64,000 nt of DNA from Cytospora piceicola. Lineage: Eukaryota; Ascomycota; Sordariomycetes; Diaporthales; Cytosporaceae. Positions 24,571 to 35,863 of the stretch are shown one piece after another. The stretch spans positions 868,001 through 932,000 of the forward strand of contig JALQBC010000010.1 of NCBI GenBank assembly GCA_023375675.1, written 5' to 3'. A model generated the notes under the pieces. That model saw nothing but the letters and a program-made list of their open reading frames with translations, did no database searches and was not told the origin of the DNA. How positions within the stretch are numbered: the stretch's first letter is position 1; each line of letters opens with the position of its first letter. The position numbers and the translations under genes were made by a program.

Positions 24571-25100
24571 TTATAACTATATTTTTATATTTTATATTTA
24601 TATTTTTAAAAATATAAAAATATATATATTTTATATTTATATTTCTAAACCTTTATATTTATATTTATATTTATTTTTAAACCTTTATATTTTATATTTT
24701 TATATTTTTAATATAAAAATATAAATACATTATATAAAATTATAAAGAACTATATAAAGGTATAAATAACTATTATATTATTAAGTATTATAGTTATTAT
24801 TATAAAAGTTTTTTAAGTATATTAATACCTATTTTATTTAATTTTATATTTATATTTATATAAGTATATATCTTTAAATTATTATATTTTTATATTAGAA
24901 ATATAAATATAAATATAAAAATATAAAATACGTATTTATATTTATATTTATTTCCGACCTTTTATATTTATATTTTTATATTTTATATTTATATTTTTAT
25001 ATTTATATATATTTTATAACTTTATAAGTAAGTAAGTTAATAAGTAAGTTAATAAGTAAGTTAATAAGTAAGTTAATAAGTAAGTTAATAAGTAACTTAA

Positions 25101-25132
<32 letters not shown>

Positions 25133-26740
25133 TATATAAGTAAGTAAATAAAGTAAATTAAAAAATAATAATAAGCTTATTTACTAAAAAGGCTTTTTTA
25201 AAAAATAAAAAATTTAATAATTAAATATAATATAATAATACCTTTTAAACGTTATTTTCTTATATTCTTTATAGCTTTAAATAGTAAAATACTTATTTAT
25301 TTAATAGTTAATTAAATTATTTATTAACTTATTTACTTATTTACTTTTAACTTAACTACTTATTATTATTTAACTTATTTATTAGCTAACTTATTTTATA
25401 TAACGTACTTATATTTTACTTATACTACTATAAGTATTTTTAATAGTTTATAGTTCGATAGCAGAAGGTACTTACGTTTATTAGTATTAATACTTATATA
25501 GCTTTTATAAACTTTTATAGTAAGTATAATATAATAAACTTTATATTAATAAATATAACGTTACCTATAAGCTAATTTATAACCTTCGATATAGCTTTAC
25601 TTAAAGCCTTATTAAAATTATAGTTTTTAATAACAGGCTTTATAGCAGGCTTTATAATAGTAGTACGGCCTATAGTATTTAAGATTTAAGCAGGCTACCG
25701 AGGCTATATACACTTAGGCGTTAAAAGTCCCCCGACACTTACCCTTTTTCACACTAAAAACCCACTAAACTTTATACTTTTTAACTAGATTTATCTTTAT
25801 ACTTAATTAGTAATTAAATGTTAAAAAAATCTTATAAATAGTAAATTACTTAAGCTAATAGATATTAAAATATTAGAGTTTTAAATTTGTATTTAGTTAA
25901 AATATAATAAGTTAAAGTTAAACTACTAGATTTTAAAATCTTAAATCTCGGTGTACTAACAGCTATTTAGCAGCTTATACGCTATAAAGGCTCTATTAGA
26001 AGCCTATAGTACCCGCTATAAAATCGGTATAGATAAAAGATAGTTTTCTAATACTTTACTTTAACTTTATAACTGTTTTAAATAGAGAAAAGAAAATATT
26101 ACTAAGTCGCCTAACTGATATTTCTATAATCTTTATAAATATTTCTTAAATTCAGAAGACTGCAGATTTATAGCTATTTTATTTAATTTGTTATATATAA
26201 ATAAAGTAGGCGAGTTTTGGTGTAAAAAGGGTGAGTGTCGGGGGACTTTTAGCGCCCTACTGTAGCTATTATAAACTAAATAAAGGTTAAAGGCTTAAAG
26301 AGATTCGCGGTTTTAAATATATTAACAGCCTATATAAGCTATAAAGTCGGCATAGTCTTAAATATATTAACAGCTTATATAAGCTATAAAGTCGACGTAG
26401 TTTTAAGCGTATAAACGGCCTACGTAGGCTAAAAAGGCGTTATAGGCTTTATAAAAGGTATAAAAGTCGTAGTAAGAGCGGTAGGTATATTTAAAGAAGG
26501 TATATCGGCTATAGGTTTAACGGCGTTATCCGTTAAAAGGCTTTAAAGAGCTATATCGGTTATTTTTACACGTAGAAATAATAAAAACAGACTTTTTAAT
26601 GTTAGTTTAATTAAATCTACAGTCTAATTAGGTAAAGACAGGCTATAAATAGTAGGAATACAGGCTGTTTATATAGTTAGTTAAAAGGTTAAGTTAGTAG
26701 TAGAAGGAAGAAAGTTAGACCTCGCGTGTGGCGGGGTGGC
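24571..26740. repeat. AT-rich island, probably RIP-mutated repeat DNA
   Basis: About 2.2 kb of very AT-rich sequence with TATATTTATATTTTT tracts and almost no open frame on either strand. It looks like transposon DNA degraded by repeat-induced point mutation (C to T), the usual source of such islands in Pezizomycotina. Remnants with normal G/C are seen at the TIRs (25717 and 26257). Confidence 0.75.
25717..26257. mobile_element. Non-autonomous TIR element inside the AT-rich island
   Basis: The left end GGCGTTAAAAGTCCCCCGAC (about 25717) and its inverse near 26222-26257 form imperfect TIRs of about 38 bp, each bordered by TA. The 540-bp interior is AT-rich with no ORF. No transposase is visible. 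Confidence 0.6.
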
Positions 26741-29700
26741 AAAACCTAGTATTGATATACCCTAAGGATATGCCATGGTACGACGGGGAGTACCTATCTA
26801 GGTAGGTACTTAGGTAGGTACCTAGATGGTGAGTGCATCGCGACGATGTCGCGATATGATTTGCGTTCGTACCCTGGTCGCTCGCTCGGAGCATTCAGCG
26901 AGGCGCAGTCGTTTCAAGCTTAAGTGCTTGGCAATATAGCAACTGAGTCCAAGGATCTTGAGGGGCCGTTTCCATTCCCAGGTGTGCCCCTGATATGATC
27001 AAATCGACGTCGTACTCAAATCTGCAAGGCAGCATGCAGTGTGACGGGGGACCATGTATATACAAAAGAAAAAGGGAAACGGAAATTGAACATCAAGCTC
27101 TCCTGGCCACTGCATGCTCGGATGTCGGTCAGTATCATATGCAGCCGTGGCTTGTCTCCTCGACAAATAGCAATGGGATGGTGTGGCATCGCATCCTATG
27201 TGCTTTGGGTTCGGCCGAATGAGGCCCAGCAGGCTCATGATTTCAGAGTCAGCTTCGTAAGCCAAAGCTAAATCTGGTGGAGAGTGAGGACGTTGTAGTA
27301 AGCGACTCACTCAGTCCATCACTCGGAATCATCGCTCGGAATCATCGCTCGGAATAAAACAACCAACCAAGTGCCCTGAATTTGCGCCGACTCCGCGGCA
27401 CAGGAGCTTCTGTCGATCACCCCGACGCCGATCTCCCGGCTTGTCGGGCGGCTCCATCTATCCTCACTTGTCAAAAAAAAATGTCAGTCAGGCTTGGTGC
27501 GACGACACCTCATGCAGCTCCCTGAATTAGCATCACCATCAAGCCCCAAGCCTTGCCGTGTGCCATGTGCCATGATTGAGACATAGCTAGGGAAATCGAC
27601 AGGTTAAAGATCCATGGAGAATACCAGCATACTACTTTGGACAAGTGTGCGCCAATCCCAAGGTCACCGTATCAGGGAGCCTGCCCGTCGCATTGCGCTT
27701 TCTCCCGGCCCCATAACAAAATCTCTCCTGACGGCGCCGGAGCTAGCAATGGTATCGTAGTAAAGGATAGCAGGTATGTATACTACAAAAGGCCGCCGTG
27801 GTTCCTGAAGGATATTCGCCCGAGGAGGGCTGGCAAAGGAGGTCGAAAATGGTATCCTAAAGAGGCCACCACCATGCAACCAACCCTGGGCTTGCAGGCA
27901 CCAGGGTAAAAAGGAGAAACAGACGGGCGCGGGTGGCTGAGACATGAAACACCACGCCCGCTCAGGCCAAATCAGCTGATGATCTTCTCGGGCTGGCCTG
28001 GACAGGTTGGGCCTGGGTTGGCCCCCGAGACCGAGTTGCCTCTCGCCATCTCGACTCGTCGTCCTTGTGGTGCAAATTGAAGGGTGGTCATGATCTCCAA
28101 TGCCGAACACATCTATGGGGGGTCCGGCTCGTGCCCACCAACGCCTGCTTACCTGGGCTCGAAATCCGGGGAGGCCCCCGTCTCGCGTAACATTGTTTCG
28201 GAGATGGCTCACAGGAGCGAAAGGGCCTGGAACGAGAGCAAAAACCCGGACGGGTTCCGTCAGTCCGACTGCAAGTTGCAACTGCTCCGTGAGATGTGAA
28301 TACGAGGTTGAGTTATTGTGACACTGGGTCTGAGCGCGACATGGCCAGGGACCTGGAGTTTCTAGAAAGAGGAGCTCGCGCCGCTGATGACATCCAACTT
28401 GGAATGGTCGCCAGAATCATACTAGGTCACGGATGCTGAAAGGAGATATTCCCCGATGATCTCATGCCATGTCCGCATACAGTACAAGCATAAGTGGAGG
28501 GGAGGGGAGGTATGTAACCATGTACGGAGGTACAGTATCATCGTGTGGATTGCATCCTGAGCTTCCTCTGTATCATGCACCGTGTTCCTTGTCAGATGCC
28601 TATCATCCTGCCATCCTAGCATCGATGTGGGCGAGGCGAGGTCCAAGAGTCCCGGCCAGGCCCTCCATCACCAGAACTTAAACTGCTGCCCTGCAGGAAA
28701 GGGGGCTGCTCTCGAGGAGCAAAGAACCATCGGGTGCAGGCCAAGCATCGAGACCAATAATGTCACGCAATGGCCAAAGATGACACAATAACACAAAGAC
28801 AAGGAGGGGGGTCCTAGTGGGCTCTGTCTAGCAAGTAAGATAGACGGTGGACATTTTGGCCCGGAGCCGACTTGGTGGCAATACTGGACACATTCAAGTG
28901 ATCAACTGGTTGACTGATAATTGACATACCGGTCGACCCCACCGTCGGCTTTGTTCCTGCATTAGCGTGAAGCCTACCCTGGCGGTGGCTGAGCAGGTAG
29001 ACAAGCTTGTGTCAGAGTCCTTTTTAGCCCCGCAGACTGTACTCACCATCGTGATGATTTGCAGGTTGTTATTCCGTGCTAGGGGGACTATCCCGGACAT
29101 TTCTTTGTCGTTGATTAAGCAGTAAGCCCAAGTTTTGGGCGATAAAAGATTTATGAATGCACACATAAATAGGACAGGCTCGAGACTGTAAGTGCAAGAA
29201 AACGTATCGAGGTGTAGAGCTGGAATTATTACACAGACTGGCATGGCTGTTAGGGAAAGGGCGATAATGAGTCCCAACCTCGCAAAAGGAAAGAACTGGA
29301 ACGGCCCGGCCGGGAACTAAGACACCGCACCGCACCGGCCGCAACCCTTGGGAAGCCATGTGCGCCGTGCAAACCTTATATAAACGAAGTCAAAAGACGC
29401 GACAAAGGGTTTGACAAAAAGAAAACCACTATGGATCAGTCCAGTGATGAGATTAGGTAGTCCGTGCTACTATAAAGGTCAGTGAAATCAGCATGAAATA
29501 CATGGCGCAATACTGCAAACGTGCCGTCGTCGTGTAGGAATCCTGGACTGATCATATAATGGGTGATAGACTGACTTGCGCCGATATTCTTCCACTGCCT
29601 GTGGACGACCCATTTCACAACCATCAAATACCAAGTTGGAGGATAACGCCGCCTCAAATCTCATGTGTGAATGGCCTGCAGGCTGTAAGCTTGAGTCCTT

Positions 29701-29924
29701 TCTCCTTTTCGTTGTACCCACTCGTCACAAGCGGCTGGATGGCTGCTCTGTGATGCAAGATACAACAGTACCAGTCCTTCATGTATCTGGTCTTCGTTTG
29801 AGCATGTGCTCTCTTGATTCCCTTGAAGTCTCCCTACAGGCGAAGCTCCAGATCAGAGCTTGATGCCTATGAGTCATGTATATAAGACGTCGGCGGCGAC
29901 GAAATCTCAACAACTCCACAAGCA
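26741..29924. other. Gene-free stretch, about 3.2 kb
   Basis: It has normal base composition with scattered short ORFs. None shows a domain motif, a plausible intron-linked frame or family resemblance. The 205-aa minus ORF at 27664-28281 is compositionally odd (Pro/Arg-rich) and is not supported. A cluster of TACCTAGGTA-like palindromes lies at 26795-26830. Confidence 0.4.
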
Positions 29925-29941
29925 GCCCGGCTAGCTCAATG

Positions 29942-29994
29942 GTAATTTCCACCACTTCTCTTTCTTAAAAATACAAAGACTGACTCCCAATCAG
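29942..29994 (+). other. GT-AG intron-like insertion in the tRNA D-loop
   Basis: 53 nt begin GTAATT, hold a pyrimidine-rich stretch and a branch-site-like ACTGAC (about 29978-29983), and end CAATCAG. It begins at the last base of the A box and splits G18 from G19. It looks like a spliceosomal intron and not a tRNA-endonuclease intron. Confidence 0.7.
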
Positions 29995-30014
29995 GTTAGA
30001 GCTTCAGACTTTTA

Positions 30015-30035
30015 CGAGCAATCGCTCTAATTGTC
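30015..30035 (+). other. Canonical tRNA intron at position 37/38
   Basis: 21 nt lie between A37 and A38 of tRNA-Lys, the standard site cut by the tRNA splicing endonuclease. The anticodon stem is perfect once it is removed. Confidence 0.85.
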
Positions 30036-30071
30036 ATCTGAAGGCTGTGGGTTCGAGTCCCACGTCGGGCG

Positions 30072-30376
30072 ATGTTGAACAGCCCGAACCATTCAATGGT
30101 TCAGTTGCCGATCTTTTTTGGTGATTTTTTTCTCCCTTTTTTGGTGGGGGTCTCATGATGATGTAAGCAGTGTGTGCTAATCGATCAGACAATCGGTAAT
30201 TACCTTCCGATAGATGGTGAAAGTGAAAGACTCCAAGGGGTATCACAGGGAAGAATATCTGCTCCAAGGCCCTCACAGAGGCAGCGTTGTGCATAGCTTC
30301 GTCTGCTCCTTTGCCGGCCTACCCAAGGACCAAAAAGAAAAAAGGTCATAACACATACGGAATCAAAGCATTCTGA
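30072..30376. other. 3' flank of tRNA-Lys
   Basis: T-runs at about 30113-30142 fit Pol III termination. Nothing else was recognised. Confidence 0.45.
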
Positions 30377-30943
30377 TTGGCTGCAAGTAATCATTCCTTT
30401 CTCTTACCAGACTTCGCTGAACAACGCTACCAAATTCTCGCCACCAGATGGCGTCCCGTCGCGGACTTCGATCGCAACCCAGAAACTAAGAGATCCACGC
30501 AAGCACGAGATCTTTTTTTGTTAGTTACCAAGATGACTACCGATCGCGTTTTCCTCGAATCATTATAGGAGGCTCCTGGATCTGGCGCAGCGCCTAACTT
30601 TCAAACACGGGTGTTGGGTGTCGACCTGACTTTTACTGTCAGCTCGACTCCTGCATGTGGATCTAGTGCGACGGCCACTGATGTACTAACACCCAGCTCT
30701 TCACAGTCAGGCGGATGGTTCTACTCAAGCTCAATCGGCCAATATTAATACAAGGGTGACAATGCTGAAGCCAGCGATATGCGTCAACTAGTCAACAGCA
30801 ATACCGGCAGAGCCGTGGGTTATAACGGGGACCCCTCCCTTGGTCTCATTTTGGAGCTGCTCAAGGAGCTGCCCCATTCACATGTGTTTATCCTCGGGAG
30901 TCGTGTGTACATCTTTCACAAACTTGGCAAACTGATTGGATAG
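30377..30943 (+). pseudogene. Degenerate ORF with two in-frame stops, unknown family
   Basis: One frame is open from 30377 to TAG 30941-30943 except for TAG 30566-30568 and TAA 30746-30748. A random stretch this long should hold about nine stops. Both stops could derive from CAG/CAA by C-to-T change, as RIP would cause. Readable parts include FQTRVLGVDLTFTVS, SGGWFYSSSIGQY and RAVGYNGDPSLGLILELL. No family was recognised. Confidence 0.4.
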
Positions 30944-31109
30944 ATAGTCAAGGCGGCGGGCGACATGTGCTTATTCCTGAACTATCAGCTAGGTAGTAGT
31001 GGCCCTGCTGTTCCACAGCAACTAAAGAAAAAAAAGCAAGAGGCGTAGTGCCTACATAAGGAGGCACCACGCCTCCACGACCCGTCGCTGGGCCGAGGCT
31101 GCTACGGCG

Positions 31110-31810
31110 CCCTGCTTGTTCACTGCCCCGGTCTCTCCCTGTTCATTCGCTTCGCCGTCCGCTCCCTGCTCGTTCTCTGCACCGGCTGCTTACTGCACCG
31201 GTCTCTCTCTGCTCGTTTGCTGCGGCGGTTGCTCCTTGCTCGTTCGCTGTATTGCCGCTTCCTGCTTGTTCGCTGTACCGGCGCTCCCTGCTCGTTCGCT
31301 ATACCGCTCCCTCCTTTCTCGTTCTCTGTACTATCCGCTTCTTGCTCGTTTACTGTGCCGGCTGTTCACTGCGCCGGTCTCTCCCTGCTCGTTCTCTGCA
31401 TCAGCGCTTCCTGCTTGTTCGCTGCACCGCTCCCTCCCTGCTCGTTCGCTGCACCGCTCCCTCCCTGCTCGTTTGCTGCGTCGGTTGCTCCCTGCTCGTT
31501 CGCCGTATCGGGCGCTCCCTGCTCGTTCGCCGTATCGGGCGCTCCCTGCTCGTTCGCTGTACTAACCGCTTCCTGCTCGTTGGCTGTATTAGGCGCTCCC
31601 TGCTCGTTCGCTGCACCGGCGCTCCCTGCTCGTTCACTGCGCCGGTCTCTCTCTGCTCGCTCGCTGCACCGGCGCTCCCTGCTCGTTTACTGCGCCGGTC
31701 TCTCTCTGCTCGCTCGCTGCACCGGCGCTCCCTGCTCGTTCACTGCGCCGGTCTCTCTCTGCTCGTTCGCTGCACCTCCCGCTCGCTGCCGGCGGCGGAA
31801 CGCCGCGGCG
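31110..31810. repeat. GC-rich minisatellite (CTCCCTGCTCGTTCGCTGCACCG-type)
   Basis: About 700 bp of imperfect tandem units of roughly 25-33 bp built on CTCCCTGCTCGTTCGCTG with CACCGGCG/GCGCCGGTCTCT variants. All three forward frames stay open over long stretches as a by-product of the repeat. Confidence 0.85.
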
Positions 31811-31863
31811 CGGCGTTGGCCCTAGAAGTATATATATTAATTTCCGACCCTTTCTGTGTGTAG

Positions 31864-33155
31864 CATTTGCAGCGGAGGTTGAAGAGATAGAATACTTACC
31901 GCCTTGACCTTCTTAGGCGGCCCGCCCACACCATCGTCGTCATGATCACGCTTTTATACCAATATCAGCAACATATACGAATACCAGAAGCGAGGGCGTC
32001 CCCCGGAAACTGGTCTGGATAGCGAGGACACATACATACGAAAAACATCCTGAGGGATGAAAGAGATAGATGTTGAAGATGAGGAAGATGATGGAGATGA
32101 TGAAATTGATGAAAAGAGAGATGTTATGCTGGTGTTTTTGGGACGGATACGTTTGGTGTTTGTGTTGTTCAGAAGATGAAGAATGAAGGAAGAAGAAAAA
32201 AGGAAAAAGGAGGAAGAATGAAAGAGGAGGAGGAAGAAGGAAAAAGGAAAAAGGAGGAAGAATGAAAGAGGAGGAGGAAGAAGCAAGTTCGAAAGAGGAG
32301 GAAGAAGAAAGTAGAAAGAAGAAAGGGCGAGAGAAGCGTGTGTCTCTGCTCCTGCCAGTTTGTACATCTGCAATTTGCAAGCTGTATCTGCGTTTTGGTC
32401 GCGCCCCCCTGATTATCATGTAGCCTCTCTGTACCTAGGTATACAATATATGAGGACCTATGAAATATAGGGATAAACAGTACTGAGTATTATTTAGTCA
32501 AAAAAGCTACTACATACCTAGGTACCTAGGTATATATGTTATATAGGGGGCACCCTTTACTTACCTAGGTACTCATTGCCCACCTTACTGCCCAGTGCCT
32601 ACCTTCCGCTTTTCTACTATCCCACCTTCCACCCTTCCACCTTCCACCCTTCCACCTTCCACCCTTCCACCTTCCACCATTCCACCTTCCACCCTTCCAC
32701 CTTCCACCCTTCCACCTTCCACCCTTCCACCTTCCACCCTTCCCACCCCCTGCCCTCCTACCCTACTACCCTTCCACCTCCTAACCTTCTACCTTCCCCC
32801 CTTCCACTGTTATCGAAGCACCTGGGTTGTACTCTTGCCCGCTATCGACAGACCGGCCAAACTTCCCTAGGTACCCAGATCCAGGCTGGGCGTATTTCAA
32901 CCTACTGGGCCCTCGACAAACCACACTCTGGCGCATGCGTTATCAAATTAGCCGTTGGCCCACAACAGAATCGAGCTTCGAGGGAATGTGTATACCGGAG
33001 CTTGCGTTGTGGAGTGGGCGGCTTGGAGCTTCAGGGTAGGGAGGTCGGTGAGGAGCACATGGCATCCGGTCCCCTCGAATTGGGTGATGATGGGGAAGAC
33101 ATATTATGCTGGCCTACTTGGCGGTTATGACCTCTTGACTGACGTTGGATTTCTG
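31864..33155. other. Repeat-rich intergenic stretch
   Basis: It holds GGAGGAAGAA-type polypurine DNA (about 32176-32320), TACCTAGGTA palindromes (32431, 32514-32532, 32562) and a CCACCTTCCACCCTT tandem array. No gene was recognised. Confidence 0.5.
32612..32762. repeat. Tandem repeat, CCACCTTCCACCCTT unit
   Basis: Approximately 15-bp pyrimidine-rich units are repeated about ten times, with strong strand asymmetry. The Pro/Ser/Thr ORFs across it are artefacts of the repeat. Confidence 0.85.
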
Positions 33156-33752
33156 TTAAGCCCCGTTTTGCTTGATGGTCTTGACCTTGCTCGGCTCCCA
33201 GTAGACGCCACTGTGCTTGTCCCGGCGTAGAATGCTGCGTAATGCCAGGAGCAGGTCAAAACAACCTGGAACGGGCTCCTCCCACATATCGTCCATGTCC
33301 CTGTCGTGGGGAGTCCAGCCGGCACCATCTTGGCTCAAGAAGGCATCGGTTGACTCGAGGGACTCGTTGAGTCAGCTGTCAATAAGCGAAATATGATGCG
33401 GGAGTCGGCAGGAGCGACTTTTGTGGTCATCACTGAGGGCACTGAACCTGGTCCTTTTCTCCCAGATCAAGGGAAGCCACGGGCGGCAACTCGTTGCTGT
33501 CTGGGTCCAGCTCGGCCTCGAGGTTGGCGTCGTCGGCGTCGATGCCTTCTTCATCAATATCGTCTTCATCGTCAATCTCCTCCCAGGGCTGGCTTGCATG
33601 CTCTGCTCGGACTGCACACGGAGTAGAAGGTAACCATCATATTCCAGGTCCCAGGTGCCTCTCTCCTTCCCTGTGGTAGGATGGAGTGCTTTTAGCACAT
33701 CGAGGCAGGAAATAACAATGATCCGTTTACCGGAGGACTCGCAGAGTCCCAT
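33156..33752 (-). pseudogene. Fragment of an unknown fungal protein with compensating frameshifts
   Basis: Protein-like sequence runs from MGLCESSGKRIIVISCLDVL and WDLEYDGYLLLRV in one frame, into ASQPWEEIDDEDDIDEEGI and LDPDSNELPPVASLDLGEK in a second frame, then back to TRFSALSDDHKSR in the first. It resumes as GAGWTPHDRDMDDMWEEPV with LLLALRSILRRDKHSGVYWE and ends NGA-stop at 33156. The frame changes at about 33610 and again at about 33445, so the middle 55 codons are out of phase. At least one more break lies near 33370. The family resembles fungal F-box-type hypothetical proteins only loosely. It appears truncated at its 5' end. Confidence 0.5.
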
Positions 33753-33825
33753 TCCTGAACAGTCACCATAGATACCTAGGTACTTAAGTGGTCATCATTG
33801 ATTCCTGCCCTCCACCAACCTCCCA

Positions 33826-35863
33826 TCAGCCACCGCCCTGCATCCTCCGCAGCCTCTCCTCCGCCGCCCTCGCCCTCCTCTCCCGCTCCAGCCTCATCCT
33901 CTGCTCGGGCGTCAACCCCCTGGCCTCCTCCTGCCTCTTCTCCTCGGCGCTCTTCTCCACGCTGCCGCCCATCACCCCGCCGCCTTTCCTCCTCGCCGTG
34001 TCGTTCACCTTCGGGCCCTCGCTCTTCAGCCTCTCCTCCTCCGCCTTCCTCCTCTCCGCCTCCTTGCGCTCCGCGTCCTTCCGCTCGCGCTCCCCCCGCC
34101 TGTCGGCCTCCTCCCTCTGCATGCCGGGCGGCACCTTCGCGGCCTCCCAGTCCCATGCCGCCTCGCCCAGCTCGTGCCTCGCTACGCGGAATGCGTCCCT
34201 CGTCGCGCGGTCGCCCGCTAGCTCGAAGGCGGTCTTGCCGTCGCCGTTCGGGAGGGTCGGGTCCGCACCGCCGCGGCTCAGCAGGCCCGGGATGAGAGGC
34301 GCCGAGTTCTGCGCTGCTGCGAGGTGCAGTGGCGTGGGGGCATGGTGGTTTGCGTCTGCAGGCTGGAAGCGGAAGGTGGCCGATAGGGAGTTGGATTTGA
34401 GATATGAGAGGAGTGCGGGGAGCTTGGAGCGGCGGATGAGCGCTTGTAGTTGTTGTGTATGGAGGAGAGCTGTCTCTTCCTCCTCGGTAAGTTTCGGCGG
34501 GGCCGCTTTGGCTGGTTTGCTGGGTGCGGACTGTTTTGCAGCTGCCTCTGCTATGGCGTTGGGATCGACTGGCAGGATCTCCCGGACCTTGAGTCGGGTA
34601 AGTTCGATAAAAGAGCTCATGAGCTCGTTTTGCGTCGCGCGCCGTGTGTTGAAGGGAAAGCCACGTATCCGTGGGTCATTTGCCCGCAAGACCTGCCCTT
34701 CGTATGGCCCAAACAGCGTCCGACGGTTCGTAGTCCCCGTTGCCCGGATGAATAGCAGATCAGACGTATCCAGTAGACCTTTCCACTCGGTCAGCAGGTT
34801 CCGTATGTCTTCCACCAGAGCCTGCTCGTTGTATCGTCGCAGGCTTGAACCGGCTGAGTGGGCGTTGCCTTTCGAGTTGTCGTTTGCTGATTGCGAACCA
34901 CCCTGTTTCCGTCTCGTCGTGTATCGGTGGAACGTCTTGTGCGCAAGGACGGTAGCTTCCCGGTTCAACGGACCCGATCCGGATTTTGCCTGTCTTGGAG
35001 CAAGTGAGACGACCATGGCGGCGAAGTGACCGCCTCCAATCATGCAGAGGAACATGTGCGGCGCTTTGATCGCATCCGGAGGCAGGGAGCCGTCCTTGGG
35101 TATCTTTGGAAGAGTGGACGGGGGCAACTGGCGCTTCTTGACGGCATTCAATATTTCGTCCTCCTTTTCCAGCTCGTCATTTGTGAACAGCATCCTGTAC
35201 ATGCCGAAGTAGTTGTTCTCGGGCAAGACGGGCGAGCTGAACCACATCATTGGTGGCTTGCCGGTGCCTCTCCTCCTGCCCGTCCCCCATTCCTCCGAGT
35301 CACCGTCATCTTTTCCATTCCGCTTCTCAGCTAACGTGGCCTGCTTTTTGAGAAGCGCGGTCAGGGTCGTCTCCTTCTTGGAGCTCTCGTCCTCGTCTTC
35401 TTCCGATTCCTCTGAGTCAGAGCCAGATAGACTCTCGTCCAGATCACCAATCAACTTCTCGAATTCCGCCTCGGACACCGGCGTTTGCCCGCGCAGCTTC
35501 TGCTTCAGGTTGTAGTGGTGGAGGTCCGACTTCTGGTGACCCCGCTGGTCGAGCACCGTGGCGAATGCCAGGCCGCATAGCGAGCAGGCTTGCGATGCGC
35601 CTGCGGATTCTGATGTGGGCGCGGACGATTCGTCGCTGGGCTTGGGTGTCGAGGAGCTTTCGAGGTCAGGTTGCTCTTGCGCGTCGGCATCTTTCCTGAT
35701 GGTGAGGGTCTCCAGGACATCTGGTGGAAGATCATAGACTATTGGAATTACGGGCGTCAGCTGTCCGGCCTTCAGGCTCCATTTGTCGGGCGTTCCATGG
35801 GCTTGACGTACGGTACAGGGGACGCCGGAGCACGTCGTCCTGCTTTTGGGTAGTATTAACCAT
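33826..35863 (-). CDS. VMS1: Vms1/ANKZF1 peptidyl-tRNA hydrolase (ribosome quality control)
   Basis: Two exons (35863-35812 and 35738-33826; 73-nt intron GTACGT...AATAG) give 654 aa. The joined start reads MVNTTQKQDDVLRRPLYLYD, then LPPDVL. Domains are a C2H2 zinc finger at about 69-93 (CSLCGLAF...H..DLHHYNLKQ), an acidic linker, and the VLRF1 domain with MMWFSSPVLPENNYFGMYR, HMFLCMIGGGHFAAMVV and the catalytic-loop motif RRKQGGSQSAND, whose Gln is essential in yeast Vms1. An ankyrin repeat (TPLHLAAAQNS) and a long Arg/Glu coiled coil with a C-terminal VIM-like stretch follow. By family it releases nascent chains from tRNA on stalled 60S ribosomes and binds Cdc48. All key parts are present. 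Confidence 0.93.

Larger units (their letters stand above)
29925..30071 (+). tRNA. tRNA-Lys(UUU) with an anticodon-loop intron and a D-loop GT-AG insertion
   Basis: The acceptor stem GCCCGGC (29925-29931) pairs with GTCGGGC (30064-30070), with one G-U. The T arm is GTGGG-TTCGAGT-CCCAC (30047-30063). The anticodon stem TCAGA/TCTGA (30004-30008 and 30037-30041) frames the loop C-U-UUU-A-A, so the anticodon UUU is at 30011-30013. A 21-nt intron (30015-30035) sits at the canonical 37/38 site. The D stem GCTC (29934-29937) pairs with GAGC (29999-30002), but a 53-nt segment (29942-29994) lies in the D-loop. Removing it gives the normal loop AATGGTTA with G18-G19 restored. The A box (TAGCTCAATGG) and B box (GGTTCGAGTCC) are intact, and T-runs at about 30113-30118 and 30126-30132 can end Pol III transcription. 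Confidence 0.88.

Noticed and set aside
27664..28281. 205-aa minus ORF in the gene-free block
   Set aside because: No domain and no coherent codon use; composition is that of random moderately GC-rich DNA.
31116..31863. Three long plus ORFs rich in Cys/Leu/Ser/Arg
   Set aside because: They are produced by the minisatellite in every frame.
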